NCBI GenBank assembly: GCA_037126765.1
Contig: JBBCBC010000026.1
Location: 31,295,698-31,359,697 of the forward strand
DNA: 64,000 bases
Direction: 5' to 3'
Source: Stenogyne calaminthoides
Taxonomy: Eukaryota; Streptophyta; Magnoliopsida; Lamiales; Lamiaceae
Both the position numbers and the translations under genes were made by a program. The notes below the pieces were generated by a model. It was not told where the DNA came from, did not search any database, and worked only from the letters and a program-made list of their open reading frames with translations. Each line of letters begins with the position of its first letter. Position 1 is the first letter of the stretch. Of the stretch, positions 23,881-36,869 are shown piece by piece.

Positions 23881-24049
23881 TCATCATTTCAAAAATGATG
23901 TCATTCTTATTAGAAGAAACTTAGTGTCCTTTAATCGAATTTTAGAAACCGAAAGTGAATTCTTTTCTAAAATCGGGAACATAAAGATAATCTCAAAAAA
24001 CTTTATCTTCAAAAGATAGGTGCACTTCTCCCATCGCTTTTAATCGCCA

Positions 24050-24170
24050 CTCATGTAGCTTTGCAATGTCTCTGCTACGTGAGTATTGCAATAATCGTTA
24101 TTATCGTGAAGATTGCAATATCCGCCACTTACGTAGCATTGCAATGTCTTCTACTTTCGTAAACGCTACC
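24050..24170 (+). repeat. Short repeat tract in C1, absent from C2
   Basis: The word GTAGCNTTGCAATGTCT appears at 24055-24073 and 24133-24148, with related ATTGCAATA words between. The matching position in C2 (about 31230) lacks it, so it is an insertion or local expansion private to C1. Confidence 0.55.
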
Positions 24171-25300
24171 CGCCAGGATGAGGATCTCACTCCCACTAAG
24201 TTGCCGATCATTTAGAACCCGTGAAGCCAACATGATTAGTGGATCTCGATCAACCACCCACGAATGAGAAGTATATACGCCGCTAAACAAGTTTCAACAA
24301 CTAGTGTGTGAGAATTACCTTTCTTTTCCGTCCCCTTTGGGGTTGGAACAGGCAAAACCTCCATTGTCCTCTCTCACCGCAGCCTTAAGCACTTCCTCTT
24401 TGGATTTTCCTTGACTCAACGAGCATTCTCATCTTACCATTGCCCTTCTTGGCAACAGCTTGAGTTTTATTGCTTATGGCCTTTGGTCCTCTTCTTTATC
24501 TTGCCTACCCTTGGCCTAGAAGATGAAGACGGACCACTTGCCGTCAAAGCTTGAGTTTGGTGCCTTATCATCATTTCGCCGAGTCCAAAAGTTTGCAACA
24601 AATTAGCTAGCGAGGTCAAAATGCTCAAAAAACTTTTCGGGCAGAATGAAGTACCAAATTCATCCGAGTCTCCGGATCATAATCTGCGCTCGTAATCTCA
24701 AGTTTGTTCGGATGGGCCATCTATTTTTGAGGACGAATCCCTCACGGGTTTTTTCCTCCACCATTTTCAAAATGATTTACATCTCTCTTAAGGTGATCCG
24801 ACGAGTCCCGCATGTTTTGACTCGTTAGTTGGCTCATCCGATTTTTGTGTGTCAAAATCCACTTGTGCTTTTTAATGCGCTAGACAATTATAATTTTCCA
24901 ATAAATATAGTTTCCATACAAATTGTATTGACTTTTAAGTATAATAACAAAGGATTAAAAAAGTAACGACATCTTTGAATCGAAATAAACAACTATATGC
25001 CATAAAGACAAGTATATCACAAGGTTCGATCACATTCATCATATTTAAAAATCTCAAAAAAAATATGAACATGCATCACCCAACATCTCAAAATGTTTTA
25101 AATAAGCCACGCAAGGGTGGGTCATTATTTAAACACATTCAAGCAAAAGTTACAAACAAGAACGATTATAAACCTTTAATATCCAGATTAATAATTGGCT
25201 CCCACTTTACCAATATAAAATCGACAGGACTTCGGGAAGTATATGCATATCAATTTTATACCTAAGTAATAACCATGATTAAATACATGATTACTATTTC
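24171..25300 (-). pseudogene. C1 gag remnant
   Basis: Aligned by order and nucleotide similarity with the better C2 gag (31281-32210). The zinc-knuckle segment lies near 24340-24420 but its Cys and His residues are lost through frameshifts. The upstream leader portion (24900-25500) matches 32220-32900 of C2 closely. Confidence 0.6.
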
Positions 25301-25689
25301 GCTTTGATCGAGCCTCGTGGGGAGGGTCATCGCCGCCACTAGTAATAACCCACAATCATCCTTTCGAATTCATTCATGTGAAACCTATCTTTTGACCGTC
25401 CCAAGGGGGAATTTCTCCAAAAGAATTCACAAATAAATAAATCATGGAGGTCAAAAATTAATTCAATTTTATTATCCTAATAAAATTGTCAATTAATTAT
25501 TTAAACATACTTAGTAATTTTGAAGTTGAGATTTTTCAATTTGGCAACCCTCATGCAAACACATTTAAACAAATTAAATAAAGCATAAGATAGCGCAAAT
25601 AAATCAAGCAAAATAGAAAAATAAACATATTGGGCATAAATTATCCAATTGTCATGGTTTGATTTTTCTTGGCTTGATCTTGAAGAAAC

Positions 25690-26175
25690 ACGCCTCGAAT
25701 TTCTCCCACTCGCTCGTCTCGAAAAATTGCTTGCCTCGAACCGCCACGCCAAGCAATTTCGCGGCCATGATGCACGCGTCAATGAAGCCCTTAACTTTGG
25801 GGCGGCTCTCGTAAACCCTCGGCACCGCTGGCGAATACGCCGCCAGTATCTCATGCGCCCTCGGCAGTCATGTGATCCTCACGGCCTTGGCGTCACGTAG
25901 CAGCGTCATATGTAATCCATGTGTATAAATCGCTTAGCCAGCATCTCGCCATACTCCCTGCTGCGCCCGCGACATCATTGCCGCCCGCGTCTCGCCTTGG
26001 CGCCCAGCGGCATCGCCCGACACAGAACGCACATACGTGCGCCCGACACACACATCCTCATGGCCTTTCGGCACTTAAGCCTCGCCTAACGCCCATGCGT
26101 GCCAGCCCAGCAGCGTCGCGCCTTGCCCCTGCAGCGCAGTTGCGGATTTGGTCGGCACAATTCTTCATCTCTTAG
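25690..26175. other. GC-rich segment in the C1 leader
   Basis: Base composition jumps from about 30% to about 60% G+C between TTGAAGAAACACGCC and the AT-rich TTTACAAAATAAATAAACC, then drops again. Open frames run on both strands (for example 25649-25900 and 25921-26175 on plus), none with recognised homology. The corresponding C2 segment (45775-46190) is equally GC-rich but much more divergent than the AT-rich flanks. It sits between primer site and gag. Confidence 0.5.
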
Positions 26176-26481
26176 TTCCCGATCCGGTTACAATTTATTT
26201 ACAAAATAAATAAACCTAGATCTAGACTAGTCTATTACATTGATCAAATCAAACAAATCCTAGTCTACTTTCGTGGATTTTCACGAGGCAAAAACAAATC
26301 CGAACGAATCAATTAAAAAACCACAGCTTTATATGCATGCAAAAATAAAACATTAAAATCCATGACAATTGGATACCGCAAAAACAGATCTAACGATTCT
26401 ACTATCCAATTTCAAATTTAATGTCTACAATTAAATTACAATTTAAAAATTGAGTCTTAAAACAAAGGCTCTAATACCGCT

Positions 26482-28348
26482 TGTTGGGGAATGATTCGCA
26501 CGTATCTATTCGGTGAATATTTAAATACAAATTTAATTCATTAATTATTACTAGCATGAATTAATCCTATATTAATTCAAATAATAATTGCAACAACAAA
26601 TTATGCATATAAAAAAAGCCACGTAAAACCTCACGCATCGAATCTACGGGTTTACGAACGCATTACCTCTGGGATGGCGCGATGACTTGATTTGACGGAC
26701 TAACCAAAAGGACTTCCCAAGTATTCCCTTAGCCCTTGCTCGACAATCCGTGGAAGGATACTTTCGAACAATTAACAAAAGGAAAAAATAAACTTTGTTG
26801 CACCACTTATGGATTTGCTAATATTTCCAAAGACATGGAATTGTACTTGGGAATGAACTAATCATCCCTATTTATAGGAGAGGAGGGCACGAAATTTAGG
26901 TGAATTTTCAATGTGGGAAAAGACTTTTCTTGGTCACCAAGAAATCTTGAATATATCCCATATATTCTTTTTCCCCAAAATTAAAATATTCCACAAAAAT
27001 CCACCTCCTCTTTCTTTATGGAATATTTTCGAAAAATCTAAGGTGCAAGAATCCAAGATTTGGATCTTCTTGAATTTATGAGATATTCTTGTATTTCAAG
27101 AAATACATATCTTCCATAATATCTTTTCAAGAAAATCAAGAAAATCTTTCTTGCCTCTATTTTTTCCAAAAATTTTCGAAAATCTCTTAATGAATAACCA
27201 AGTGGGAGATTTCTTGAATTTAATGAGATAATCTTGTATTCCAAGAATACATATCTTCATTCCATAACAAAATTCAAAGAAAATCTTTCTCCCTCTTTTA
27301 TCCATAATTTTCGAAAATAATGAGGAAATATAAGCAACAATATTTATTTTATTTTAATCACCTTTTTTTCGCTTATTGGACTATATGTTGGGCTACTCAG
27401 TGGGGCCTTTAGGAGAATTAAGATTGACCTTCTAATGGATCTTGAATATCTAATATTGAGCCACAATATAATTCAAGCCCATAAATATTAATTAATCCCA
27501 CTACATAATTAATATTGATTATCCATCTTAACCCATATTATAAATAATATGGCTCCCTTGGTCATTATTTCCCGTGTTTAAGATTATCTAGCCCATTAAT
27601 TAATTCAAGCCACCGAAATAGCTTTCCATTAATTAATATCTTTTTGTCCTTGGTCGAGGAATCGGTTCAACATTATTATCCATACCTAAACAAATTCCAC
27701 TTGCAAGATTTGGTATGATAAAACTTATGAACCTCCCAAGGGCAAATCAAGCAAAGCGTGCTTTGCACACGATTCTTCGTATTAAATCTTAGCAATCATA
27801 TGTGACCAATAATATTGCCCAAGATAAAGTACGATTGAATCTCTCTCCGATTCGCTACCCATGATAAGTCAAAGCAATAGTTACCGATCCCACGTGATCC
27901 TATTTCAGGGGACGAAGGTTAAGAAACAACGAACCACCGAGGTCTAATTCTTCCATGTTCGGGCTTCCTCAAGAATTTATCCTCCCCAGAGGTCCTATTC
28001 AACAAGATCACCATGCACTAGTGTAATCTCTTGGTCAAGACAAACCAATCGAGCCTTACACCTCAACCTTTCGCGATGGTTGTTCATTTCCATCTAGGTC
28101 GTGGAATGGCGTGCTTATATAGTTACAAGGGACTGTTAATTTAATCTTCTCGTGATCGGGTATCACTAAATTAACTACTGATGTAACACGCATTTAATTA
28201 TTGAACAGCTTATGCAAAGAAATATATATAACATTCAATCATATTTAAAGCATCGCTGATAAAAACAATTTATTTCAAAGAATAAGTCTCCGAAATTCGG
28301 CCGATTATACAAAGTAAAAAGCATACTTTTCAAAGATAATCCCCAACA
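26482..28348 (-). repeat. C1 5' LTR
   Basis: 1867 bp, TGTTGGGG..CCCCAACA. Minus-strand TATA box at plus 26868-26877. The Met-tRNA-type primer site follows on the minus strand at 26479-26468, with one or two changes from the usual sequence. Confidence 0.9.
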
Positions 28349-28953
28349 TCCACATGTCTCTCGAATGTATTGAGGCGACCCTTTGTGAATGGATCTCGCT
28401 AGGTTGTCTTCGGACGCTATCTTTGCCACATCTATATCTCATCTCTTAACGATATCTCGTATAAGATGGTATTTCCTTTCAATGTGTTTGTTTACCTTGT
28501 GAGCTCTTGGTTCCCTTGAATTTGCAATCGCTCGGCATTGTCACAATAAATAGTTATTCTCATTGGGCAAATTCGAACTACATTCAAGTCCACTAGGAAG
28601 TTCTTGAGCCATACCGCTTTTTTTTGCCCGCAAAAGCCTACATATTCGGCTTCCATGGTAGAATCATGACGATTTCGCTGACGCTTCTCCTTGTCACAAC
28701 TTCTTCCCCATGCAAAACACACTAACGGAGGTAGATTTTCCGAGTCTATGTCCCATTGGAAATCCGAAATCCGTAGTGTGGTGATGGGGATTAGACTATC
28801 GGATCGATAAATTAACATTCTATCCCGAGTTCTTTTCGGATACTTGAATGTTTTTAATCGGCCATTCAATGTTCTTTTTTTCCTCGGGTTACTTTGATAT
28901 CTTGCCACCATGCCAACGAAAGCGGATATCCGTCTCATACACAAAGATTGCAT
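28349..28953 (-). pseudogene. C2 RNase H domain, broken
   Basis: The minus-strand frame 28492-28953 carries the copia RNase H core, including the STMEAEYVG motif with its catalytic Glu and IYCDN. Residues before and after are scrambled by indels. It continues C2 sequence interrupted by C1. Confidence 0.8.
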
Positions 28954-29860
28954 ACATAAGGCTTCCGGCGGTTAAGCATAAGGAATGTCTCTCATGTCAT
29001 CTATCTCCTTTTTTTTGTGTCTTAGGGCACATTTTCGATAGATGGATTCCATGTCCGAAAGGTATGAAGCCTTTCTTGAATCCTGCATGCTAAATCGTTT
29101 CAAGACGATGTCTATGTAAGAAGCTTGCGACAAGCCTATCATCCTTTTCTTTGCGATCTCGAAAGGATCTTGATCCCAAGGATGTGCGGCTTCCCTAAGT
29201 CCTTCATATCAAACCGCTTTTGAAAGCCATGCCCTTACGTCCGATAACACCTTTACATCGTTCCCGATGATCGTAATGTCGCCTACGATAGTACTAAGAA
29301 TACCAATGCGCTTACACACTTTTGTATACACAACTTTCGAACTCATTTTGATCGAACCCATAAGACTTTATAATATGATCAAAACATTGGTTCCAAACTC
29401 TGGATGCCTGTTAATTTGAGTCCGTATATGGACTTCATGAGCTTACAAACTAGGTGTTCTTGGCCTTTTTCAATGAAGCCTTGGGGTTGTTGCATATAGA
29501 TCTCTTCATCAAGACTTCCGTTAAGAAAAGCTGTCTTGACATCCATTTGCCAGATTTCAAAGTCGAGATGCGCAACAATCGATAAGAGAATACAGATGGA
29601 CTTGAGCATGGCTATGGGCGAAAAAGTTTCCTCATAATCGATCCTTTCTTTCTGAGTATAACCTTTCGCCACGAGTCTTGCTTTGAAGGTTTCCACCTTC
29701 CCTTCCGGTCCTCTTTTTGTCTTATACACCCACTTGCAACCAATGTGTTTGACCCCATTAAGTGGTTCGACTAGCTCCCACACTCTGTTATGATTCATAG
29801 AACCCATTTAAACTTTCATTGCTTTTTTGCAAGAATTTGCATCCTTGTCTTGGATTGCCT
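28954..29860 (-). pseudogene. C2 reverse transcriptase, broken
   Basis: The frame 29379-29807 is the best-preserved copia segment in the window: WELVEPLNGVKHIGCKWVYK, then FKARLVAKGYTQ and the DVKTAFLNG motif bearing the first catalytic Asp. Further down, near 29290, the YVDD box reads IVGD, so one catalytic Asp is lost, and frameshifts follow. Confidence 0.85.
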
Positions 29861-30211
29861 CGTCATATGTCCATAGGGTCTGATTCATCTTGTCCGGAAT
29901 CAAGTCCGAGGACTCTCCTATTCCCATGAATCTCTCGGTTTTTCACAACCCTCCCACTACTGACGAGGTTTCTTTTGTGCAAGTGTGTCGCTTGGTATGT
30001 CATCTTGTACAAATTGGCATTGAGGTTAGCCTCCTTAGCTCATTTAAGGTAATCTCACTTCGGTCTTCTTTCGCTCATATAGTCTTCTTCCAAAAAATCT
30101 AAAGTGGGTGCTTATGACCACCTTTTTGATCTTCGGGACCATAAAACATACACCCTTTTTGTTCCTGGGGGTATCCCACAAACAACCTTAATTAATTGAC
30201 GAGGATCCAAT

Positions 30212-31052
30212 TTACCGCTTCCTTATCCAACACGTAGGCGGACACCCCCAAATCCTTATGTGTCTCAAACTAGGCTTGCGCTCGTCCACAATTCTTTTGG
30301 GAGTCTTGGGAACCGATTTGGATGGCACCAAGTTCGTAATGTAGGTCATTGTTTCCAAGGCATGACCCCGTAATCGACTTGGGAAGATCCGCATAACTCA
30401 TCATAGATCTAACCATTTCCAAAAAGAGTTCTGTTTTTTCGCCTCGCAACCCCGCTTTTGTTGAGGGGGTTCCGGTGCGCTTAGTCGATCTAATCCTTCA
30501 TCGATAAGTAGTTCAAAACTCATCGCTGAGGTAGTCGCCTCCACGATCGGATCGTAGAGACTTGATACATTTTTCCCTATGATTCTCTTCGCTGAGCCTT
30601 AAATTCTTTGAATTTCTCAAAGGTCTCAGATTTATGCTTCATAAGGAAAATATAACCGCATTCTTTGAGTAATCATCAATAAAAGTGACGAAATACTCAT
30701 AACCTCCTCTTGCTTTGGTTGACATTGACCACATACATCCGTGTGAACAATTTCTAACACTTCTTTGACTCTATTTCCTTGGCTCCAAATGCCCTCTTGG
30801 TCATTTTACCCTCCAAACATGATTCGCGAATTTGAATTGGTCTTCAACTTGGAGAAACTCCAAAGGAACCGCCTTGCACCAACCTTTGATCCTCTTTGGA
30901 TTTATATGTCCCAATCTTAGATGCCATAGAAGTGTCTCGCTCACGCCCGATGAACGCTTTTCTTTTGTCGAAATAGTTGATGTGTTATAGGATGTATTTA
31001 AAAGAGTGGTGTGCACGCTTAATTGTATAGAGATTATTCGACAACGTTCCAT
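30212..31052 (-). pseudogene. C2 integrase region, broken
   Basis: Minus-strand pieces: LLWHLRLGHINPKRIKG (zinc-finger end of gag-pre-integrase, about 30950) and, at 30212-30394, LVPSKSVPKTP with PSLRHIRIWGCP, the C-terminal end of the core. The DDE residues between are in shifted frames. Confidence 0.8.
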
Positions 31053-31280
31053 GACGAGATAAATTTATCAAAAGAGAAATGGTAACAACTTTATTAAAAA
31101 GTAACCGAATATCCATCATGAAAAAGTTTAGAAACCTGAAATTAAATTCTTTTCTAAAATTCGAACGAAAGAACATCTCTTAAAATTAAAACTCGCTCTT
31201 CAAAAGACAGTGCACTTCTCCCATCGCTTCACCGCCACTCTCGAAGACGCATCAAAGGTGATGATGGATCTCACTTCCCA

Positions 31281-32210
31281 CTAAGTTGCCGGGTCCGCTT
31301 GAACCCCAGAAGTGAAACAAACATGATCAGTGGACCCCGTATCCACTACCCATAAATGGGAGGCATACACTACTAAACAAGTTTCAACAACTAGTGCATG
31401 AGAATTACCTTTCTTTCCCTTCCTTTTGGGTTTGGAACAGGCTGACCTCCAATGTCCTTTTTCACCGCAGTTAAAACACTTCCCCTTAGCTGACTTGTTC
31501 ACTCCTTTACCTCCTTCACCTTTTTCTTTGCCATTGGCAACACTTGAGTTCACTTGCTTGTGGCTTTTGTCCTTTTTCTTGTTCTTACCACCCCTTGGCC
31601 TAGAAGAAGAAGAATGTCCATTTGCCACCAAGGCTTGGCTCTTTTGCCCTAATATCGCCTCCGCCGAGACTAAAGCTTGCAACAGATCAGGCATCGAGAA
31701 CTTCTGATTATTCATCTGGTAGTTCAAATTGATCGCTCAAACCTTTTTTCGGCAGAGAGGGAGCACTTGCAAATCGATTTGGGTCTCGATGTCGTATTCA
31801 TCACTGCCAAGTACCTCAAGTTTATTAAGGTGAGCCATCATCCGGAGAACGTGCTCCTTTATGGGCGTTCCCTCCACCATTTTCATAGAGAGCAAGTCCT
31901 CATGGTGATCCGACGAAAGCAACACGGTTACGATGTTGAAACATCGCTTTAAGACTAGTCATGATGTCTGCGCAGCCGTCTCAACGCTCGTGTTGGTGTT
32001 CTGGCAACACATCCCATATAGAAGCAAAGATGGTACACTTTGCCATTTCGTTGGAATGCTCCCAACGAAGATACTCTTTTCTTAACCGCTTTTAGTTGAC
32101 TCATCTTTTGGCTTTTCCGGTTTTAGGTGTAGTGAGAACCCGCTTATGGCTTTGTGCGAAGGAGGACAATAGTAAGTTTACGATTCCAATCAACAAAGTT
32201 TTCACCACTA
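31281..32210 (-). pseudogene. C2 gag, broken
   Basis: The frame 31281-31727 contains a complete CCHC knuckle, CFNCGEKGHWRSAC, after a Lys-rich stretch, and then VVDTGSTDHVCF, the start of the aspartic protease (DTG-like). The frame 31737-31925 carries the helical gag core (HVLRMMAHLNKLEVLG). The two are separated by a frameshift near 31730. Gag would package the RNA; here it is broken. Confidence 0.85.
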
Positions 32211-32915
32211 AGCAAATTGTCTTTAAGTATATTGAATAAAGGGATTAAAAGGTTGCGACATGATGAACCAAATAAACAATAATATGTATAAGCACAAAAA
32301 TATCACAAGGTTCGATCACATGCATCATATTTAAAATCTCAAAAAAAATATGAACATGCATCAGACAACATCTCAAAACAGTTTAAATAAGCCACGTGGG
32401 GTGGGTTATTATTTAAACACATTCAAGCGGTGTTACAAACAAGAACGATTTAAACCTTTAATATCCAGATTAATAGTTGGCTCCCACTTGACCAATATAA
32501 AATTGACAGGGACTTCGGGGAAGCATATGCATATCAATTTTATACCTAAGTAATAACCATGATTAAATACAGGATTATTATTTTGCTTTGAACGAGCCTC
32601 GTGGGGAGGATCATCGTCGCCACTAGTAATAATCCACAATCATCCATTTGGAATTTATTCATGTGAAAGCTAACTTTTGACCGTCCCGTGGGGGGAATTT
32701 CTCCAAAAGAATTCACAAATACATAAATCATGGAGGTCAAAATTAATTCAATTTTATTATCCGGAATAAAATTGTCAATTAATTATTTAAACATACTTAG
32801 TAATTTTGACGGTGAGATTTTTTCATTGGGCAACTCTCATGCAAACACATTTAAACAAATTAAATAAAGCATAAGATAACACAATAATAAATTAAGCAAA
32901 GCGGAAAAATAAACA

Positions 32916-33860
32916 TTGTTGTGTTCGATATAATAAATCAGGATTAATCGATCATCAAAGAAATGGCGGCGTGTAATATTCGAATATAATAATCATGCCC
33001 GCCAGGATGAGTTACTTTTTGTTCACCGTTAAGCAACCCGATCGTAATTGCTCGGCCAGCCTACTTCCGAACAAACGATCCGCTTACTCGGACGGAAAGA
33101 AGGAGTTAAAAGAGCCAGTCAAGATATGTTCGAACTCGATCTCTGAAGAACTCAGACATCCTAAAGGGTCAGAGTGCTCGACGATCAAATATCCCGAAGA
33201 CCCAAATATCCTGAGGAATCAGTGTGCTTTCGAGGAGGACAATTTTTCAATATAAAGTTGACAATAAAATCGACATGATTAAAGGCGAACAAAAAAAGTC
33301 CAACCGAACAAAAAGATTAATTTGGATTTATCAAAAGAGCGTCCTACGATTTAAAACTAGTACAAAGATCGATCTAGAAGATGAAGTCAAAAATGTGGCA
33401 ACACCACCGAGTTCTTGCATGATCCAAAGCTTCCAAAGACATGCTATACCAATCCAGCACATGCTATACCAATCCAGCTCATGCTTGCCGAAGTGCTATA
33501 AAAGGAAGAAAAAAGAAGAAGAGAAGGGTTCAGAAAATAATCCCAGAAAAGTAGCCTACAAAAATCCCTGGAGAAGTGAGGAACCGAAAAATTAGAGTGT
33601 TTATTCACATATACGAGAAACCCTAGAACTCATTTGCTAATCTGCGACGATTCATCTTTATGAGATGTATCAAGAATCGCGACGTAAAAAGCTCGTAATA
33701 CTATATCCTGGCTTGGTATGCCCCGAGTAGTCATTTCTTGATTTAACCGGGTCAACAAATTCATCTTATTTACTGTTTATTTTACACGTATATGTTTTGT
33801 TTGCGAGTTGTAATCAAAATTAGCCACATAATATTCATCAACCAAAATGACTCGCGACAA
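32916..33860 (+). repeat. G1 5' LTR
   Basis: 945 bp. Contains a TATA box, CTATAAAAGG at 33496-33505, preceded by a short tandem repeat (CACATGCTATACCAATCCAG-like, 33439-33480) and followed by a purine-rich leader and a conserved GAAACCCTAGAACTCATTTG block. Confidence 0.9.
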
Positions 33861-33938
33861 TTGGCGCTAGAAGAAGGGTATAAATCAAAAACCAACCCAT
33901 ACACAAACCCGTAGTTACCGAGGCGTAAAAAAAATAGA

Positions 33939-35440
33939 ATGCCTCAATCTAGAATACAAAAACGGTGAGGTCGGGCAAAGTTCGACCACGACCGAAAGAG
34001 GCTTCGGCCACCAACCTCACAAAAAATCAAATCAGAAAACCATCAATCTTGAGGATATAGCCAATGATCCTACGGTTACTTAAAAAGCCATCACTTTCTT
34101 TGTTGCGAACGTAAAAAAGAGAGGCGAAAAAAAAATCGCGGTTAGAGGCTCAAAAGGGAAGAGCAACACTCGCGATACACCGGCAAATGAGCAAGCTAAA
34201 AAGAAAATTGCAAAGCGGACGAAGAAAAAGCCGATGATACGCCGGATGACGAAACAACCTCAAGGGTCTAGACCACCATCGTTTGACGTTTGAGGCTCTC
34301 CGCCAAAGACCGAATCAATAATAATAGGCGACAGGTCCAGAAAGAGACATCCAATAGAGATGCCCGCACATTCAGATCTTCAAAAGCATCCGTGATAATA
34401 GAACAAAAAATCGGCGGAACAAAGCCGCCTATCCATCACCGAATGGGTAGTCAAGGACAAACTTGAGAGAGGGGGATCGCCCATCACGGGCATGATCCAC
34501 GAGATCCTCATGATGGGAAACAACCCCAATCTAAGTCTATCACCCCACAAAATTTGCGGAAATGCAAAAAGCCATCGAGGGATTACAGCCGATCCGCCAC
34601 GACTTAAAGGCCACCCTCGAACGAGCACCGATCTTTGCTCGCCATTATCACCAGCCGATCATGGCAGCCGGTACAAGAGAAAGTCGCAAAGACCGACCGC
34701 CAATTCCCATTTTCGATCTTCGAGTCGGATCCTCGCGTCCATCTCAAAGAAATATTCGACTTTTATGATCGCGATGGGGCTACAGACGCGACGCAATGCC
34801 GGTCATTCCCCATGACTTTGGGTGATCAACTGCATAGGTGGTTTACAACTTTACCCGCCAAGGCCATCACGTCTTTTCGCACAAATGGGGCGGCAATTTT
34901 TGTCCCACTTTTCATCCATGTATAGTGCTTTCGCCCTGGCAAAAAACAAAGGTTGGCGCTTTTTTCTCAACTAAAAGGTGAGTCCGATCGATCATACATA
35001 GAAAGATTTGATAAATGTTTGTATGATGGAGCCCCAGCTTGAAGAGGATGCCAAGATCCTCGCGGTGGGCCCGACTTTTAAATACTGAGACATGTGGAAG
35101 GCCATGCATCAAGATTGGCGAACTCATACACAGAGTTTAGAGAGCGGCGGCTAAAACCATAGCCATGCAAGATTTGCTCGCACAATCACGATTGAGATAG
35201 AGCCTATCGCTAGGAAAGTTTTAAAAGAAAAAACGATTTAATGAAGGGTCTGATTTCCTTCAAACCTTTTGAAGAAAGAAGCAAAGCAAATGCCCTACGG
35301 TCTCTTGGGCGTTTAGTAAAACTATCTTTAATCAAATTAAAGATCGGGACATGTTGGACAAAGCCAAGAAGAATTGTAATGGATAAAACGTCGACTTAAC
35401 GCCTAAATACTATAATTATCACGAGTACATCGGGCACAAT
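33939..35440 (+). pseudogene. G1 gag, broken
   Basis: The start ATG 33939 (MPQSR..) is shared with G2 and G3. The capsid core is visible at 34750-34925: DGATDATQ, then MTLGDQLHRWFTTLP, typical of plant gypsy gag. A knuckle-like YNYHEYIGHN near 35410 has lost its first Cys. More than six frame changes separate these parts. Confidence 0.85.
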
Positions 35441-35839
35441 CTAAAATTGCCGCGATTTACTCCGCCAACTTTGGAAGCTATATGAAGAGAATCGCCTTTC
35501 CCGCTTCTTAAAAAAGCTCAACAAATGAGGATTCGCAAAATGAAAAAACAAGATCGAAGGAAAGCGAAAGGTCAACAAACATTTGACAAAGATCCTCAAG
35601 AATCACGTAAGAGATCTCAAACGTCCAAAAGAGGGCCTCCTCATCGTGGGAAGAGGTCGAAAAGCCAAGAAATCCACATGATACGCCCCGAATATGGTCC
35701 CGGGTGGATGTTACCAGCGCCAACGTTATCTAACAGACGCAAAAAGATGGAGATCGTGCCATGCAGAACATCCATCAAAAGAAGGTGGCGAGCACATCAT
35801 CCAGTTCCGCACCTACTCACCAAATCATTTTTCTAGAGG

Positions 35840-36170
35840 ACGATCTCGACGAATTATAACTCCCCACAACGACTCCTAACCATCGCTGTCTCGCCTCGGG
35901 TTGAAGGTACATCGCCTCTTAGTTGATCGAGCTTATCTGCGAACATTTTGTTCGCCAATACCTTCGCCAGATGGAAAAACAAGTTGGGATTTGAGCAGCT
36001 TATATTGAACCATGTAATCATACTATAATGGGTTTTGGGGAATCAGAATCCGACCCTATGGTATGATTAGGTTAGGAGTCGAGCTAGAATCAACTTTGAA
36101 TTCGGACATTAGGCGAACTAGAATGTTAGATTTTGTAATCGCCGATGTTCAATCCCACTTATAACGGGTT
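35840..36170 (+). pseudogene. G1 aspartic protease, broken
   Basis: The ITPHND motif that opens the protease of plant gypsy elements is at 35856-35873. The active-site strand (VHRLLVD, near 35905-35925) reads LVDRAY where family members have LVDGSS-like residues, so the catalytic motif is lost as read. Placement between gag and RT is as expected. Confidence 0.6.
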
Positions 36171-36869
36171 TCTAGGTCGCCTTTTATTCAGAAATTCAAA
36201 GCGCCTGTTCCACGACATTACTCGTGTTAAATTTCCAACACAAGATGGAACAGTAATAGTAAGGAGATCGTAAGAAAGCTCGAGATTGTTTGCTATCGTG
36301 TGTACCGTAAAAGACAAAGCATCGCCAATATGATGGAGCGAACACTTGGAGATTGATAAGCCTAGCCAGAGAGCAAATATCTCACCAAAAGATCTTCCGA
36401 CGAACATAAGTTCGACGAAAGCATAACCATTCGTAAGCGAGCAATGTATACGAACATAAACTTTGGGGAGACAACTAATTCCCCGATCTCCTAGATCAAA
36501 TGAATATTGATCACCGAACGAGCAATCGACCTAGAGCCTCGTGATAGGTTTTGAACCCATGGAGGTTGATGATGAGCCCCGGGGTCTATCCAAGACCCTG
36601 CGGAAGCAAAAAGAAAGCAAAGCGACCCTGTTGAGCAAATCGAGCCAATCAAGATTAATTCAAACAGACTGAAGTTAGAAGTGTTCGCTGGTTCAATCAC
36701 CAACCAATCCCAACGTAAATAATTACTTACCTTCAAGCAAATTTAGATGTGTTCGCATGGTCGCATTTGAGGACATGGTTGGAATAGATCCAGAGCATGC
36801 CTGCCATTCCTCAACCTTGATCCAATACAAGCTCCAGTTGTCCAAAACGCAAAAGTTTAGTCCGAAAAA

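Larger units (their letters stand above)
19206..28348 (-). mobile_element. Ty1/copia element C1, nested in C2
   Basis: Same family and orientation as C2. LTRs are 19206-21062 (3') and 26482-28348 (5'). A degenerate primer site, GGCTCTAATACC, lies at 26468-26479, and the purine tract is at 21063-21072. The interior (5.4 kb) runs, on the minus strand, leader, gag, integrase, reverse transcriptase, RNase H. It split the C2 sequence between CATTCC (19195-19200) and ACATGTCTCTCG (about 28353). The flanking pentamers CCAAT and TCCAC do not match exactly. All frames are broken. Confidence 0.88.

Noticed and set aside
25649..26175. GC-rich plus-strand frames as novel genes
   Set aside because: They sit in a copia leader on the wrong strand, have low-complexity Arg/Ala/Pro composition from GC bias, no homology I recognise, and are not conserved in C2.
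19201..28353. Exact 5-bp duplication around C1
   Set aside because: Flanks read CCAAT and TCCAC. They may once have matched (TCCAA/TCCAC, shifted by one base) but I cannot claim a clean duplication.
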